Assembly (NCBI RefSeq): GCF_900110275.1
Contig: NZ_FODC01000003.1
Coordinates: 248,001 to 312,000, forward strand
From: Duganella sp. CF517
GTDB taxonomy: Bacteria > Pseudomonadota > Gammaproteobacteria > Burkholderiales > Burkholderiaceae_D
Direction of reading: 5' to 3'
Length of the DNA stretch: 64,000 nucleotides
This document shows, piece after piece, positions 1-8,186 of the stretch; position 1 is the first letter of the stretch, and every line of letters begins with the position of its first letter. A model generated the notes under the pieces. That model had not been told where the DNA came from, made no database searches, and was given only the letters and a program-made list of their open reading frames with translations. A program made the translations under genes and the position numbers.

Positions 1-186
1 TTCGACATCGGGTGTGAAGTGGAATTTCTCGACCACGCCCAGGCCCTCACGGTCGTCGGCGTTGACGTAGTCGCCACCCGGCTTGTGCGGCACGTAGGCC
101 GGGCAGTCCTGGCCGGCCGCCGTGGTGGCGGCCATCGCCGGCGCGGCGAAGACCATCGAGAGCAAGATGAGCGCGGTCGGTTTCAT
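1..186 (-). CDS. secreted protein of unknown function, N-terminal part only
   Basis: The first 62 codons of a gene read leftward from an ATG at 184-186 and run off the window. The N-terminus is a plausible Sec signal peptide: Lys2, a hydrophobic stretch at about residues 5-15 and an AMA cleavage site near residue 19. The visible mature part has one Cys (in DCPAYVPH) and no motif I recognise. A good ribosome-binding site (AAAGGAAC) precedes the ATG, and only 11 bases separate it from the stop of the upstream acyl carrier protein gene, so it is probably the third gene of that leftward operon. Function unknown; most of the protein is outside the window. Confidence 0.6.
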   Translation of the reverse strand, partial: MKPTALILLSMVFAAPAMAATTAAGQDCPAYVPHKPGGDYVNADDREGLGVVEKFHFTPDVE

Positions 187-197
187 GGTTGTTCCTT

Positions 198-461
198 TCA
201 GGCGTGGAGTTCGGGGCCGCGACCGAGCTTGGCCTGCACGAAGGCGGACAGCGTGCCCACGCTGGCGAAGTGGCGCGCGCTGATCTCGTCGTCGTCGACG
301 GCGATGCCGAAGCGCTGCTCGAGCGCCAGCAGCAGGGCGACCACCGCCATCGAATCGAGTTCCGGCAGGCTGCCCAGCAGCGCGGTGTCGGCGTCCAGCG
401 GCGCGCGCCCCAGGCCTAACGTGGTTCTGAGGACGTCGCAGACTGTTTCGGTGGTGGACAT
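198..461 (-). CDS. acyl carrier protein, exosortase A cluster type
   Basis: An 87-residue protein of acyl/peptidyl carrier size. Ser37 in the motif LDSMAV is the expected attachment site for 4'-phosphopantetheine, and the surrounding residues (PELDSM, then a helix ending LEQRFGI) fit the ACP fold. Such proteins carry acyl or aminoacyl groups as thioesters in the cytoplasm. Exosortase A clusters often encode one next to an AMP-forming ligase and a PLP decarboxylase. The decarboxylase is here, divergently encoded at 1375; the ligase is not in the window. The gene starts 46 bases inside the preceding GNAT gene, which implies translational coupling. The cargo is unknown. Confidence 0.85.
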   Translation of the reverse strand: MSTTETVCDVLRTTLGLGRAPLDADTALLGSLPELDSMAVVALLLALEQRFGIAVDDDEISARHFASVGTLSAFVQAKLGRGPELHA

Positions 462-1171
462 GGATGCTCCGTGGGTGTGACATCGGCCAGCGCGCTGGTG
501 TCGAACGTCAGTTGTGGAAAGGACGCGGCGTCGCGCGACAGGTGGAAATACGGCGCCATGGTGGCGAACATCCATTGCCATGCGCCGCAACGGACAAACA
601 GCGCGTCGCCCAGGCGCACGGTGCCGATGCCGGCGTGCGCGCGCAGCGAGGCGGCGTTGAAGGCGGAGATGCGGCTGCAGGTCCAGCGGATGTCGCGCTC
701 GCGCAGTTGCTGGCGCGCCGCGTCCCACAGGCGCGGAAAGACCCAGCCGAGCCGCTCCTCCGGATGGATCCAGACGTCGAAGTCCCAACTGGCGTGGCGC
801 GAGGCCAGGCGGTAGCGCGCGCGCACCTCGTCCTCCTGGTAAGCGTTCGGCACCAGCCACAGGAAACCGGCCAGGCGGCCGTGGCGCCACGCGGCCAGGC
901 TGTGCGCACCCTGCGCGAAGCGTTCGCGCACCACCGCCTGCGGGCGCGGATAGCCGTCCGGCGGCGCCGCGTCCCTGGCATGCGGGGCGATGTGGATGTC
1001 GGCGCCGCGGCCGGCGCAAAGCGGTTGGTCGCCGACGTATTGGGCGACGAAGCGGTAGCGGTGCAGCGCGCAGCCGCCGGCGCTGGCCTTGTCGAGCGCG
1101 CGTCCGAGCCAGTACAGCACGGCGTTGAGCCAGCCCAGTTGCGCGAGTGTGTGACGCAGGCCAGTGGTCAT
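416..1171 (-). CDS. GNAT-like acyltransferase of the exosortase cluster
   Basis: A 251-residue protein without signal peptide or membrane segments. Its middle (about residues 85-200) has the layout of a GNAT acyltransferase: strands such as LAGFLWLVPNAY and FDVWIHPEERLGWV, followed by helices and a late RISAFNAASLRAHAGIGTV segment like the acceptor side of GNAT folds. I did not find a clean acetyl-CoA P-loop, so the assignment is by overall pattern. It is the first gene of a leftward operon, overlaps the acyl carrier protein gene by 46 bases, and could transfer an acyl group to or from that carrier. Substrate unknown. Confidence 0.6.
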   Translation of the reverse strand: MTTGLRHTLAQLGWLNAVLYWLGRALDKASAGGCALHRYRFVAQYVGDQPLCAGRGADIHIAPHARDAAPPDGYPRPQAVVRERFAQGAHSLAAWRHGRLAGFLWLVPNAYQEDEVRARYRLASRHASWDFDVWIHPEERLGWVFPRLWDAARQQLRERDIRWTCSRISAFNAASLRAHAGIGTVRLGDALFVRCGAWQWMFATMAPYFHLSRDAASFPQLTFDTSALADVTPTEHPCPPPKQSATSSEPR

Positions 1172-1198
1172 GGGAGCGATCGAACGAGGTGTGGTGGA

Positions 1199-1217
1199 GC
1201 CCGGGTCGGACCCGGGC
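1199..1217. promoter_or_regulatory. perfect 19-bp palindrome between divergent genes
   Basis: GCCCGGGTC-G-GACCCGGGC is a perfect 9-bp inverted repeat with one central base. It lies 28 bases upstream of the leftward GNAT/ACP operon and about 160 bases upstream of the decarboxylase start. Position and symmetry suit a dimeric regulator operator for one or both divergent units. The regulator is unknown. Confidence 0.4.
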
Positions 1218-1282
1218 CGGACACCCGATTAGACAATGGCGGTCGGCTAGCGTGTTTGCGCCAGCACAAGCGCAGCGCCGGC

Positions 1283-1296
1283 TTGACGGGCGTCAA
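1283..1296. promoter_or_regulatory. 14-bp palindrome TTGACG-GG-CGTCAA
   Basis: A perfect 6-bp inverted repeat with a 2-base centre, 79 bases before the decarboxylase ATG. The left arm TTGACG also resembles a -35 element, but no convincing -10 follows at 16-18 bases. It is either a second operator or a promoter element. Confidence 0.3.
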
Positions 1297-1374
1297 TAAG
1301 CTCGGGGCCGATTGTCTCGATCATAGAGGATGGTTTTCCGTCCTGCCTGGCTATACCGATCAGAAAGAACCGCG

Positions 1375-2619
1375 ATGACACCCTCGACCGACGATCTGCC
1401 GCGACACGCGGCGCTGAAACAGTTTCCGGTGCTGGACGATTGCCTGCAACTGGGCGGTGTGCTGCTGACGCGGCTGGCCGAGCGGGTCGGACGCACGCCG
1501 TTCTACGCCTACGAGCGCAATCACATCCAGTCGCGGGTCGAACTGTTGCGCCATGCGTTGCCGCCGGGCGTGCACTTGCATTACGCCATGAAAGCCAATC
1601 CGATGCCGGCCGTGGTGCACCTGCTGGCCGGCCTGGTCGACGGCTTCGATGTCGCCTCGGCCGGCGAGATGCGGACCGCGCTCGACACCGGCATGCCGCC
1701 GTCGCGCGTCAGCCTTGCCGGTCCCGGCAAAAGCAGCGCCGAGCTGCGCAGTGCGGTGGCCGCCGGCGTGCTGGTGCACCTGGAGTCCGACGAGGAAATG
1801 CAGCGCGTGGCGGCGGTCGGCGAACTGCTGGGCATCACGCCGCGCGTGGCGGTCCGCGTCAATCCCGACTTCGAACTCAAGCATGCCGGCATGAAGATGG
1901 CCGGCGGCGCGCGCCAGTTCGGCGTCGACGCGGTGCGGGTGCCGGCCATGCTGCGCCGCCTGGGACGGATGGGCCTGGAGTTTCACGGCTTCCACCTGTT
2001 TTGCGGCGCGCAGAACCTGTCGGCGGCGGCCATCTGCGAGGCCCAGCGGCTGTGCGTGCGGCTGGGGCTGGAGCTGGCCGAGTTCGCGCCGTCGCCGGTA
2101 CGCTCGCTGAATATCGGCGGCGGCTTCGGGGTGCCGTATTTCCCGGGCGAACGCGCGCTCGACCTGGCGGCGGTGGCCGACGGCCTCGGCGCGACCATGG
2201 CGATGCTGCGGCGCGAGTGGCCGGACACCCGCCTGATCCTGGAACTGGGGCGCTATCTGGTGGCCGAGGCGGGCATCTATGTGTGCCGCGTGATCGAGCG
2301 CAAGCAATCGCACGGCCAGGTTTTCCTGATCACCGACGGCGGCATGCACCATCATCTGGCCGCGTCCGGCAATTTCGGCCAAGTCCTCCGCAAGAATTTC
2401 CCGGTCGCCATCGGCAACCGCTTGCACGGCGGCGCGCGCGAAACGGTCAGCGTGGTCGGGCCGCTGTGCACGCCGCTGGACCTGCTGGCCGACCGCATGG
2501 AGCTGGCGCGCGCCGATGTCGGCGACCTGGTGGTGGTGTTCCAGTCCGGCGCGTACGGCCTGACGGCCAGTCCGACCGCCTTCCTCGGCCATCCCGCGCC
2601 GCTCGAGGTGCTGGTATGA
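1375..2619 (+). CDS. pyridoxal-dependent decarboxylase, exosortase A system-associated
   Basis: A 414-residue fold-III PLP enzyme of the alanine racemase/diaminopimelate-ornithine decarboxylase type, matching the exosortase-associated family TIGR03099. The PLP lysine is in YAMKANPMP near residue 67, the glycine-rich phosphate loop is GGGFGVPYF, and GPLCTP carries the cysteine used by this class. The family decarboxylates an amino acid; the substrate in these clusters is unknown. I chose the ATG at 1375 because an AAAGAA ribosome-binding site precedes it and the conserved region starts soon after; an in-frame ATG at 1330 lacks support. Its stop overlaps the next start (ATGA), so the two genes are coupled. 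Confidence 0.9.
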   Translation: MTPSTDDLPRHAALKQFPVLDDCLQLGGVLLTRLAERVGRTPFYAYERNHIQSRVELLRHALPPGVHLHYAMKANPMPAVVHLLAGLVDGFDVASAGEMRTALDTGMPPSRVSLAGPGKSSAELRSAVAAGVLVHLESDEEMQRVAAVGELLGITPRVAVRVNPDFELKHAGMKMAGGARQFGVDAVRVPAMLRRLGRMGLEFHGFHLFCGAQNLSAAAICEAQRLCVRLGLELAEFAPSPVRSLNIGGGFGVPYFPGERALDLAAVADGLGATMAMLRREWPDTRLILELGRYLVAEAGIYVCRVIERKQSHGQVFLITDGGMHHHLAASGNFGQVLRKNFPVAIGNRLHGGARETVSVVGPLCTPLDLLADRMELARADVGDLVVVFQSGAYGLTASPTAFLGHPAPLEVLV

Positions 2620-4499
2620 GCGGCGTCTGCGGCTACCTCGGCGCGCTTCGGGACGAGACCGGCGGCGACAGCGCCGCGCTGCTGCGGCGCATGGGCGAGC
2701 GCATGGCCGAGTTCGATGCAGCGCCGGTGCATACGCTGCGGTCCGGCGCCTGCGGCCTGGCGGTGGCCGCGCAGGCCGACAGCGTCAGCCTGCACAAGAA
2801 GGATGGCGTGCTGGCGGCGGTATGGGGCCGGCCGCTGCTCGACGGCAGCGCCGACCAGGTGGCGCCGCGGCTGGCGGGCGCGTGGAGCGAGCGCGGTCCG
2901 CAGGCGTGCGCCGCGCTGTCGGGCGCGTTCGCCGTGTGCATCGTCGACGGCCTGGCCGGCCAGGTGCTGCTGGCGGTCGACCGCGGCGCCACCTATCCGA
3001 TGCACTACCGGAGCGCGGCGCATGGGTTGGTGTTCGGAACGTCCACCTCGGCGATGCAGCTGCATCCGTTCTCCGAGGCCGAGCTCGATACGCAATCGAT
3101 CTATAATTACCTGTATTTCCACATGATACCGGCGCCGCGCACCGTCTATCGCCACCAGTACCGGCTGCTGCCGGGCGAGTTCCTGCACTACCGGCGCGGC
3201 AGGCTGGAGCGGGGCAGTTACTGGAAGATGCGGTTCGACGAGCAGCGCACGCAGTCGTTCGGGCAGCTCAGGGAACAGTTCCTGTCGATCCTGGAGGAAT
3301 CGGTGCGGCGGGTCGCCGGCGACGCCAGGACCGGCGCATTTCTCAGCGGCGGCACCGACAGTTCGACCCTGGCGGGCATGCTGGCCAAAGTGCGGGGGAC
3401 GGCGCCGAGCACGTATTCGATCGGTTTCGACGTTCCCGGCTATGACGGGATGGGCTACGCGCGCATCGCGGCCAGGCATTTCGGCACCGACCACCACGAA
3501 CTGTACGTGACGGCCGACGACGTGGTGGCGGCGGTGCCGCGCATCGCCGCCGTCAGCGACCAGCCGTTCGGCAACGCGTCGGCGGTGCCGGCGTACTACT
3601 GCGCGAAGATGGCGCAGGCCGACGGCGTGGTCCGCCTGCTGGGTGGCGACGGCGGCGATGAACTATTTGGAGGTAACGAGCGCTATGCGCGCCAGGCCGT
3701 GTTCGAGCGCTATGAACAGTTGCCGTCGTCGCTGCGCCAGGTGCTGCTGGAGCCCTTGCTGTTCGGCGTCGCCGCCGGCCTGGACCTGCGGCCGCTGCGC
3801 AAGGCGCGCAGCTATGTCGAACAGGCGCTGGTGCCGATGCCGGCGCGGCTGCAGACCTATAACTTGCTGCAACGCTACGGCGCCGCCCAGGTGCTGCATG
3901 CGGAGTTCCTGGCCGGCGTCGACCCGGGCGCGCCGGCGGCCCAGCTGAGCGCCTGTTACTGGGACACGCAGGGTCTGAGCCAGATCAACCGCATGCAAGC
4001 GCTTGACCTGCGCTATACGCTGGCCGACAACGACTTGCCGAAAGTGCGCAAGGCGTGCGAGCTGGCCGGCCTGGAGGTCGCGTTCCCGTTCCTGAGCGAC
4101 GGGATGCTGGCGTTTTCCGCCCGGCTGAGCCCGGAGGATAAGTTGAAGGGGACGCAGCTGCGCTACTTCTTCAAGCGGGCGCTGCGGGGCTATCTGCCGC
4201 CGGCGGTCTTGCGCAAGAAGAAGCACGGTTTCGGCCTGCCGCTCGGGCATTGGCTGCAAACCCACGCCGGTTTGCGCGCGCTGGCTTTCGACAGCCTGGG
4301 CGATCTGAAGTCGCGCCGCATCGTGCGCGCCGACTTCATCGATATGCTGACCGGGAAGCTGGCGCACCAGCACCCGGCCTACCACGGCACCATGGTGTGG
4401 GTGCTGATGATGCTCGAGCAATGGCTGCGCCAGCAGGCCCTGCGCCGCAACGCCGATCTCGCCCGCCAAGAGCCGGCGGAAGCGATACGCGGCGCCTGA
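2616..4499 (+). CDS. asparagine-synthase-like protein with a displaced glutaminase cysteine
   Basis: A 627-residue protein with the two-domain layout of class II asparagine synthetases: an N-terminal Ntn-type glutaminase region (about 1-200) and a C-terminal ATP-pyrophosphatase domain with PP-loop SGGTDSS at 244-250 and a GGDGGDELFGG motif further on. In active family members Cys is residue 2 and becomes the N-terminal nucleophile. Here the start reads MSGVCGYLG, so the Cys is residue 5, and no start codon lies directly before it (the preceding codon is GTC). The glutaminase is therefore probably inactive, and the enzyme may use ammonia or an amine, or act as a beta-lactam-synthetase-like ligase. 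It is coupled to the decarboxylase by an ATGA overlap. Confidence 0.85.
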   Translation: MSGVCGYLGALRDETGGDSAALLRRMGERMAEFDAAPVHTLRSGACGLAVAAQADSVSLHKKDGVLAAVWGRPLLDGSADQVAPRLAGAWSERGPQACAALSGAFAVCIVDGLAGQVLLAVDRGATYPMHYRSAAHGLVFGTSTSAMQLHPFSEAELDTQSIYNYLYFHMIPAPRTVYRHQYRLLPGEFLHYRRGRLERGSYWKMRFDEQRTQSFGQLREQFLSILEESVRRVAGDARTGAFLSGGTDSSTLAGMLAKVRGTAPSTYSIGFDVPGYDGMGYARIAARHFGTDHHELYVTADDVVAAVPRIAAVSDQPFGNASAVPAYYCAKMAQADGVVRLLGGDGGDELFGGNERYARQAVFERYEQLPSSLRQVLLEPLLFGVAAGLDLRPLRKARSYVEQALVPMPARLQTYNLLQRYGAAQVLHAEFLAGVDPGAPAAQLSACYWDTQGLSQINRMQALDLRYTLADNDLPKVRKACELAGLEVAFPFLSDGMLAFSARLSPEDKLKGTQLRYFFKRALRGYLPPAVLRKKKHGFGLPLGHWLQTHAGLRALAFDSLGDLKSRRIVRADFIDMLTGKLAHQHPAYHGTMVWVLMMLEQWLRQQALRRNADLARQEPAEAIRGA

Positions 4500-4516
4500 C
4501 GCCGGCGGCGCGCCGG

Positions 4517-5818
4517 TCATCGCGGCGCCTGCGCGGCGGTGCGGGCGGGGCGCAGCGGGGCGACGGCGCTCCTGCCGCCCGGTTCGGCCCTGCGCGCCGC
4601 GACCAGGGCGCGGATCGCGACCACCGCGCCCATCAGGTAGTAGGGGACGTCGAAATACAACAGGCTGAGGAAGGCTCCGCCCACCGCGAAGCCGATCAGG
4701 CTGGCCTGTATGGTTTTGGCCAGGCTGCCGGCCCAGGCCAGGTCGGCGATGTCGCGGCTGTTGCGCACGATCCAGGCGGCCGAGCGCCACGTCAGCCATC
4801 CCAGCAGCAGATAGATCCCCAGCCCGACGAAGCCGTGCTCGCCCAGTGCCTGGAAATAGATGCTGTGGGCGGCGTGGACGTCGGTCGGGTCGGGCGCGTA
4901 GAGGAAAAAGGTCGACGCCTCGGCCGGCTCGAAGCCGCCGCCGAAGAAACGGTCCTTGGCCATGTTGTACGCCATGTACCAGGCGTTGATGCGGCCCATG
5001 GCCGAGCCGTCGCTCTGGTATTCGCTGATGGTGTCCATGCGCGCGGTCCAGCGGTCCGGCATGAACAACAGGGCCGGCGGCACCAGCAGCAGCAGCAGCA
5101 GGCCGCCGATGAGCTTGCTTTTGCTCTTGAGCCACATGAAAGCCAGCATCGCGGCGATCGCCAGCAGGCCGCCGCGCGAATAGGAGCCGAGCGCGGCCAG
5201 CGCGGACAGCAACATCATGGCGTTCATCGCGTGCCACACCCAGCGCTTGTCGCTGCCCTGCTGCAGGTAGCGCATCAGCGGGATGGTCATGATCAGCGCC
5301 AGGGCGATCGCATTGTTGTCGCCGATAAAGGTGCCGTTCGGTCCCCACACGCGTTCGGTCCCGCCGCTGCGGATGGTGAATATGCCGCCCTTGACGCCGT
5401 AGTAGCCCAGCGACAAGGTCAGCACCCAGATCATTTTTTGTATGTCCTCGCGCTTGCGGACCACCGCCATGGTGACCAGGCTCATCAACATGATCTTCAT
5501 CACCTTGCTCCACTGCTCGGCGGCCGAGGCCGGAAAGATCGCGAACAGCGTGGTGACGTTCATCCACAGGATGAAGGCGATCAGCGTGTGGGTGATGCCG
5601 GAGGCCGGCAGCGTCTTCGGCTGGCGCGAGATGGCCACGCTGAACAGCGTGGCGACGGCGATGATGAAGGCGAACGGAAACGTCGTGGCGAAGCCCCAGC
5701 CCTGGGTGTGGGGATTCATGACGCTGATCCAGATCCACATCAACACGCCGTTGACGGGGTTCTTGACGATCAGCGGCAAGCTGCCGAAGACGATGAGGGT
5801 GACGAGGATGTCGCGCAT
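4517..5818 (-). CDS. Wzy/O-ligase-like membrane protein, exosortase A system-associated
   Basis: A 433-residue polytopic membrane protein with about ten hydrophobic segments and a long periplasmic loop at roughly residues 255-330 (SEYQSDGSAMGRINAW, then PDPTDVHAAHSIYFQALGEHG), the hallmark of the O-antigen ligase/polymerase family. It matches the exosortase-associated 'O-glycosylation ligase' TIGR03097 in length and in its MRDI-LVTLIVFGSLP start. It should polymerise or transfer the polysaccharide at the outer face of the inner membrane. A run of leucines near residue 240 is encoded by a CTG repeat (CAG on the top strand near 5082-5102). It stands alone on the minus strand, converging with the asparagine-synthase-like gene. 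Confidence 0.85.
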   Translation of the reverse strand: MRDILVTLIVFGSLPLIVKNPVNGVLMWIWISVMNPHTQGWGFATTFPFAFIIAVATLFSVAISRQPKTLPASGITHTLIAFILWMNVTTLFAIFPASAAEQWSKVMKIMLMSLVTMAVVRKREDIQKMIWVLTLSLGYYGVKGGIFTIRSGGTERVWGPNGTFIGDNNAIALALIMTIPLMRYLQQGSDKRWVWHAMNAMMLLSALAALGSYSRGGLLAIAAMLAFMWLKSKSKLIGGLLLLLLVPPALLFMPDRWTARMDTISEYQSDGSAMGRINAWYMAYNMAKDRFFGGGFEPAEASTFFLYAPDPTDVHAAHSIYFQALGEHGFVGLGIYLLLGWLTWRSAAWIVRNSRDIADLAWAGSLAKTIQASLIGFAVGGAFLSLLYFDVPYYLMGAVVAIRALVAARRAEPGGRSAVAPLRPARTAAQAPR

Positions 5819-5918
5819 GCGGGATGGCAGTCGTTGATGCGGCGCAAGGATTGCGCCTGGGCCTGTCAGTACACTGGTTTTTTAACCTGAGCTATTTTAG
5901 GACGGAGGAGGGGCCCGC

Positions 5919-8009
5919 TTGTTGACTGTGCTCATGGCTACCTACGATGGCGCCGCGACTTTGCCCGCCGTGCTGGACGCTTGTTGCCGCCTCGATCCGC
6001 CGGACCAGCGCTGGCAGATACTGATCGTCGACAACGGCAGCACCGACGGCACGGCCGGTTTGATCGCGCGCTACGCCGACCGCCTGCCGCTGCGCTGCCT
6101 GAGCGAGCCGCGCCGCGGCAAGAACGTGGCGCTGAACCTGGCGCTGGAGACGCTGTTGCGCGAACCGGCCGGCGCGGGCGACCTGCTGGTGTTCACCGAC
6201 GACGACGCCACGCCGGAGCGGGACTGGCTGCGCCAGTGGGAAGCCTGCGCGCGCGACCATCCCGATTATGCCGTGTTCGGCGGCGCGATCGTCGCCGATT
6301 GGGCCACGCCGCCGCCGGCGTGGCTCGAGCGGCTGGCGCCGGTCGGACTGACCTACGGGCTGACCGCGCCGTCGCTGCCGGACGGCCCGTTGTTCCCCGG
6401 TCTGGTGTGGGGCGCCAACATGGCGGTGCGGCGCGCGGTCTTCGACGCCGGCCACCGCTTCGATACCGCGGTCGGGCCGAACGGCCAGGGCTACGCGATG
6501 GGCGGCGAGACCGAGCTGACCCGCCGCCTGGCGCTGGCCGGTTACCGGGTCTGGCATTGCGGCGCGGCGCGGGTGGCGCACCATATCCGCGCCCATCAGA
6601 TCAAGACTTCCTATGTGCTGAAGAAGGCCTGGCGCTTCGGCCGGGGCAAGTACCGGCAGGACCGGCCCGGCATGTTTCCCGAGCTGCTGGGCATGCCGCG
6701 CTGGATGTTGAGCCGCTATCTGCTCGAGTGCGCACGGCTGGTGCGCGACGCGGCGCGGCGCGATCGCGACGGCGTGTTCCGGCGCCGCTGGGAGATGGCT
6801 TTTCTCCAAGGCTATTTCTACGAGGCCAGCAAGGGCCAGCGCAACAACAAAAACCGCAAAAACATCCTGGTGACCAGTTACTCCGGCGAACTGGGCGGCA
6901 TGGAGTTGCGCATGGCCCAGGAAGTGCGCTACCTGCAAGCGGCCGGCTACGACAGCGGGCTGGCGATGCGGCGCTTCGGCGGCGTCGAGGCGTGGCGGCA
7001 GCGCCTGGCGGCCGAGCAGATCGGCCTGGCGGAGTACGACCCGCCGCTGTTCTTCGAGCAATGGGAGTGGCGCCGCCTGAACCTGTGGCGGGCCCGGCTG
7101 CTGGCCGGAGGCAGGTTGCGGGCGTTCCGGGCCGACCTGGTGCATGTCGCCTTTTGCTGGACCAATTACGGCGCCTCGGTGCTGTGGCTGGCGCGCCATG
7201 TCCGCGTGCCGGCGGTGATCAGCGTCCATAACGCCTTCCAGCCGACCAGTTTCAACGCCTGGCATCAACCGTTGCTCAGGCATGCGTTTGGCGGCGTGCG
7301 CGGCATCTACGCCGTGTCGGAGTCGGCCATGACGCACTTCATGGCGCTGTATCAACCCTACATCGCGCCGTCGACCCGGCTGGCGGTGATCCCCAATTCG
7401 GTCGACATCCGCCGCTTCCGGCCGTCGGCGGCCTTGCGGCTGGCGGCCCGGCGGCGGCTGGGCCTGCCGGAAGACGCGTTGGTGATCGGCTCGGTGGGGC
7501 GCCTGTCCGAGCAAAAACAGCCGGGCGCCGCGCTGGCGATGCTGGCCATGCTGCGCCGCGCGTTCCCCAATCTGTATCTGGTGCTGGCCGGCATTGGTCC
7601 GCTCGAAGCGGACGTCAGGCGGCAGTGCGACCGCATGGGACTGACGGCGTATGTGATCTTCACCGGCTTTGTGCCGGCCGTGGAGGAACTGTTGCCGGCG
7701 CTGGACGTGCACCTGCTGCTGAGCCGCAACGAAGGCTTCGGCATCTCCACCATCGAAGCGATGGCGTGCGGCGTGCCGGCGGTGGCGACCGATGTGCCCG
7801 GCAGCTCGGACATCCTGCGCGGCAGCGAGGGCGGCATATTGATCCCCAATGGCGACATGAAGAACGCCGTGCCGATGGTCGCCGCGCTGCTGATCGATCC
7901 GGAACGGCGCGCCGTCATGGGCAGCAAGGGCCGCGCCGAGGTCGAGCGGCGCTATAGCGAAGAAGTCGTCGGCAAGCTGGTGCGCCGATTTTATGACGGC
8001 TTGGTGTGA
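5919..8009 (+). CDS. two-domain glycosyltransferase, GT2 fused to GT4
   Basis: A single 696-codon frame holding two complete glycosyltransferases. Residues 1-300 are a GT2 (GT-A) domain: VDNGSTDGT near 37-45, a DDD metal motif at 94-96 and a GGETEL acceptor motif near 195-200. Residues 314-696 are a GT4 (GT-B) domain with SYSGELGGME at its start and the EX7E motif at E605/E613. The linker is short and Lys/Asn-rich (305-313). The start is an unusual TTG at 5919, supported by a strong GGAGG ribosome-binding site ten bases upstream and by the conserved LTVLMATYDG beginning; the first ATG would cut into strand one. It probably adds two sugars of the repeat unit in sequence. Confidence 0.85.
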   Translation: MLTVLMATYDGAATLPAVLDACCRLDPPDQRWQILIVDNGSTDGTAGLIARYADRLPLRCLSEPRRGKNVALNLALETLLREPAGAGDLLVFTDDDATPERDWLRQWEACARDHPDYAVFGGAIVADWATPPPAWLERLAPVGLTYGLTAPSLPDGPLFPGLVWGANMAVRRAVFDAGHRFDTAVGPNGQGYAMGGETELTRRLALAGYRVWHCGAARVAHHIRAHQIKTSYVLKKAWRFGRGKYRQDRPGMFPELLGMPRWMLSRYLLECARLVRDAARRDRDGVFRRRWEMAFLQGYFYEASKGQRNNKNRKNILVTSYSGELGGMELRMAQEVRYLQAAGYDSGLAMRRFGGVEAWRQRLAAEQIGLAEYDPPLFFEQWEWRRLNLWRARLLAGGRLRAFRADLVHVAFCWTNYGASVLWLARHVRVPAVISVHNAFQPTSFNAWHQPLLRHAFGGVRGIYAVSESAMTHFMALYQPYIAPSTRLAVIPNSVDIRRFRPSAALRLAARRRLGLPEDALVIGSVGRLSEQKQPGAALAMLAMLRRAFPNLYLVLAGIGPLEADVRRQCDRMGLTAYVIFTGFVPAVEELLPALDVHLLLSRNEGFGISTIEAMACGVPAVATDVPGSSDILRGSEGGILIPNGDMKNAVPMVAALLIDPERRAVMGSKGRAEVERRYSEEVVGKLVRRFYDGLV

Positions 8010-8186
8010 GGCTGTCGTGCGCAACCATTCCCTTGATCCGCATCATCCGACTTTCATGCGCCTTGTATAGCATGTTCAGCATGGCCCGCTATTTGTTTGT
8101 CGCGCTCAAAAGGTGAAGCGGCAGGCCAAGCTCGGCGGCCACCAGCGCCGGCCCTGCTGACCAGATAACCCGCAAAAGGATAGCGT

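Noticed and set aside
1237..1251. Possible sigma-54 promoter
   Set aside because: Spacing is right but only the GG/GC core and a few bases match; too weak to list as a feature.
1440..2615. Extended reading of the asparagine-synthase-like protein through the decarboxylase gene
   Set aside because: The family start MSGVCG lies at 2616 with ATGA coupling, and the upstream part is an out-of-frame shadow.
5082..5102. CAG triplet run
   Set aside because: It encodes a leucine run inside a membrane helix of the O-ligase and is simple codon repetition, not a regulatory repeat.
3663..5738. Very long antisense reading frames, such as 691 codons here, and similar ones at 25520-27112 and 27345-29375
   Set aside because: They lie opposite genes with clear family motifs, and their translations are Arg/Ala/Gly/His-rich low-complexity shadows caused by high GC.
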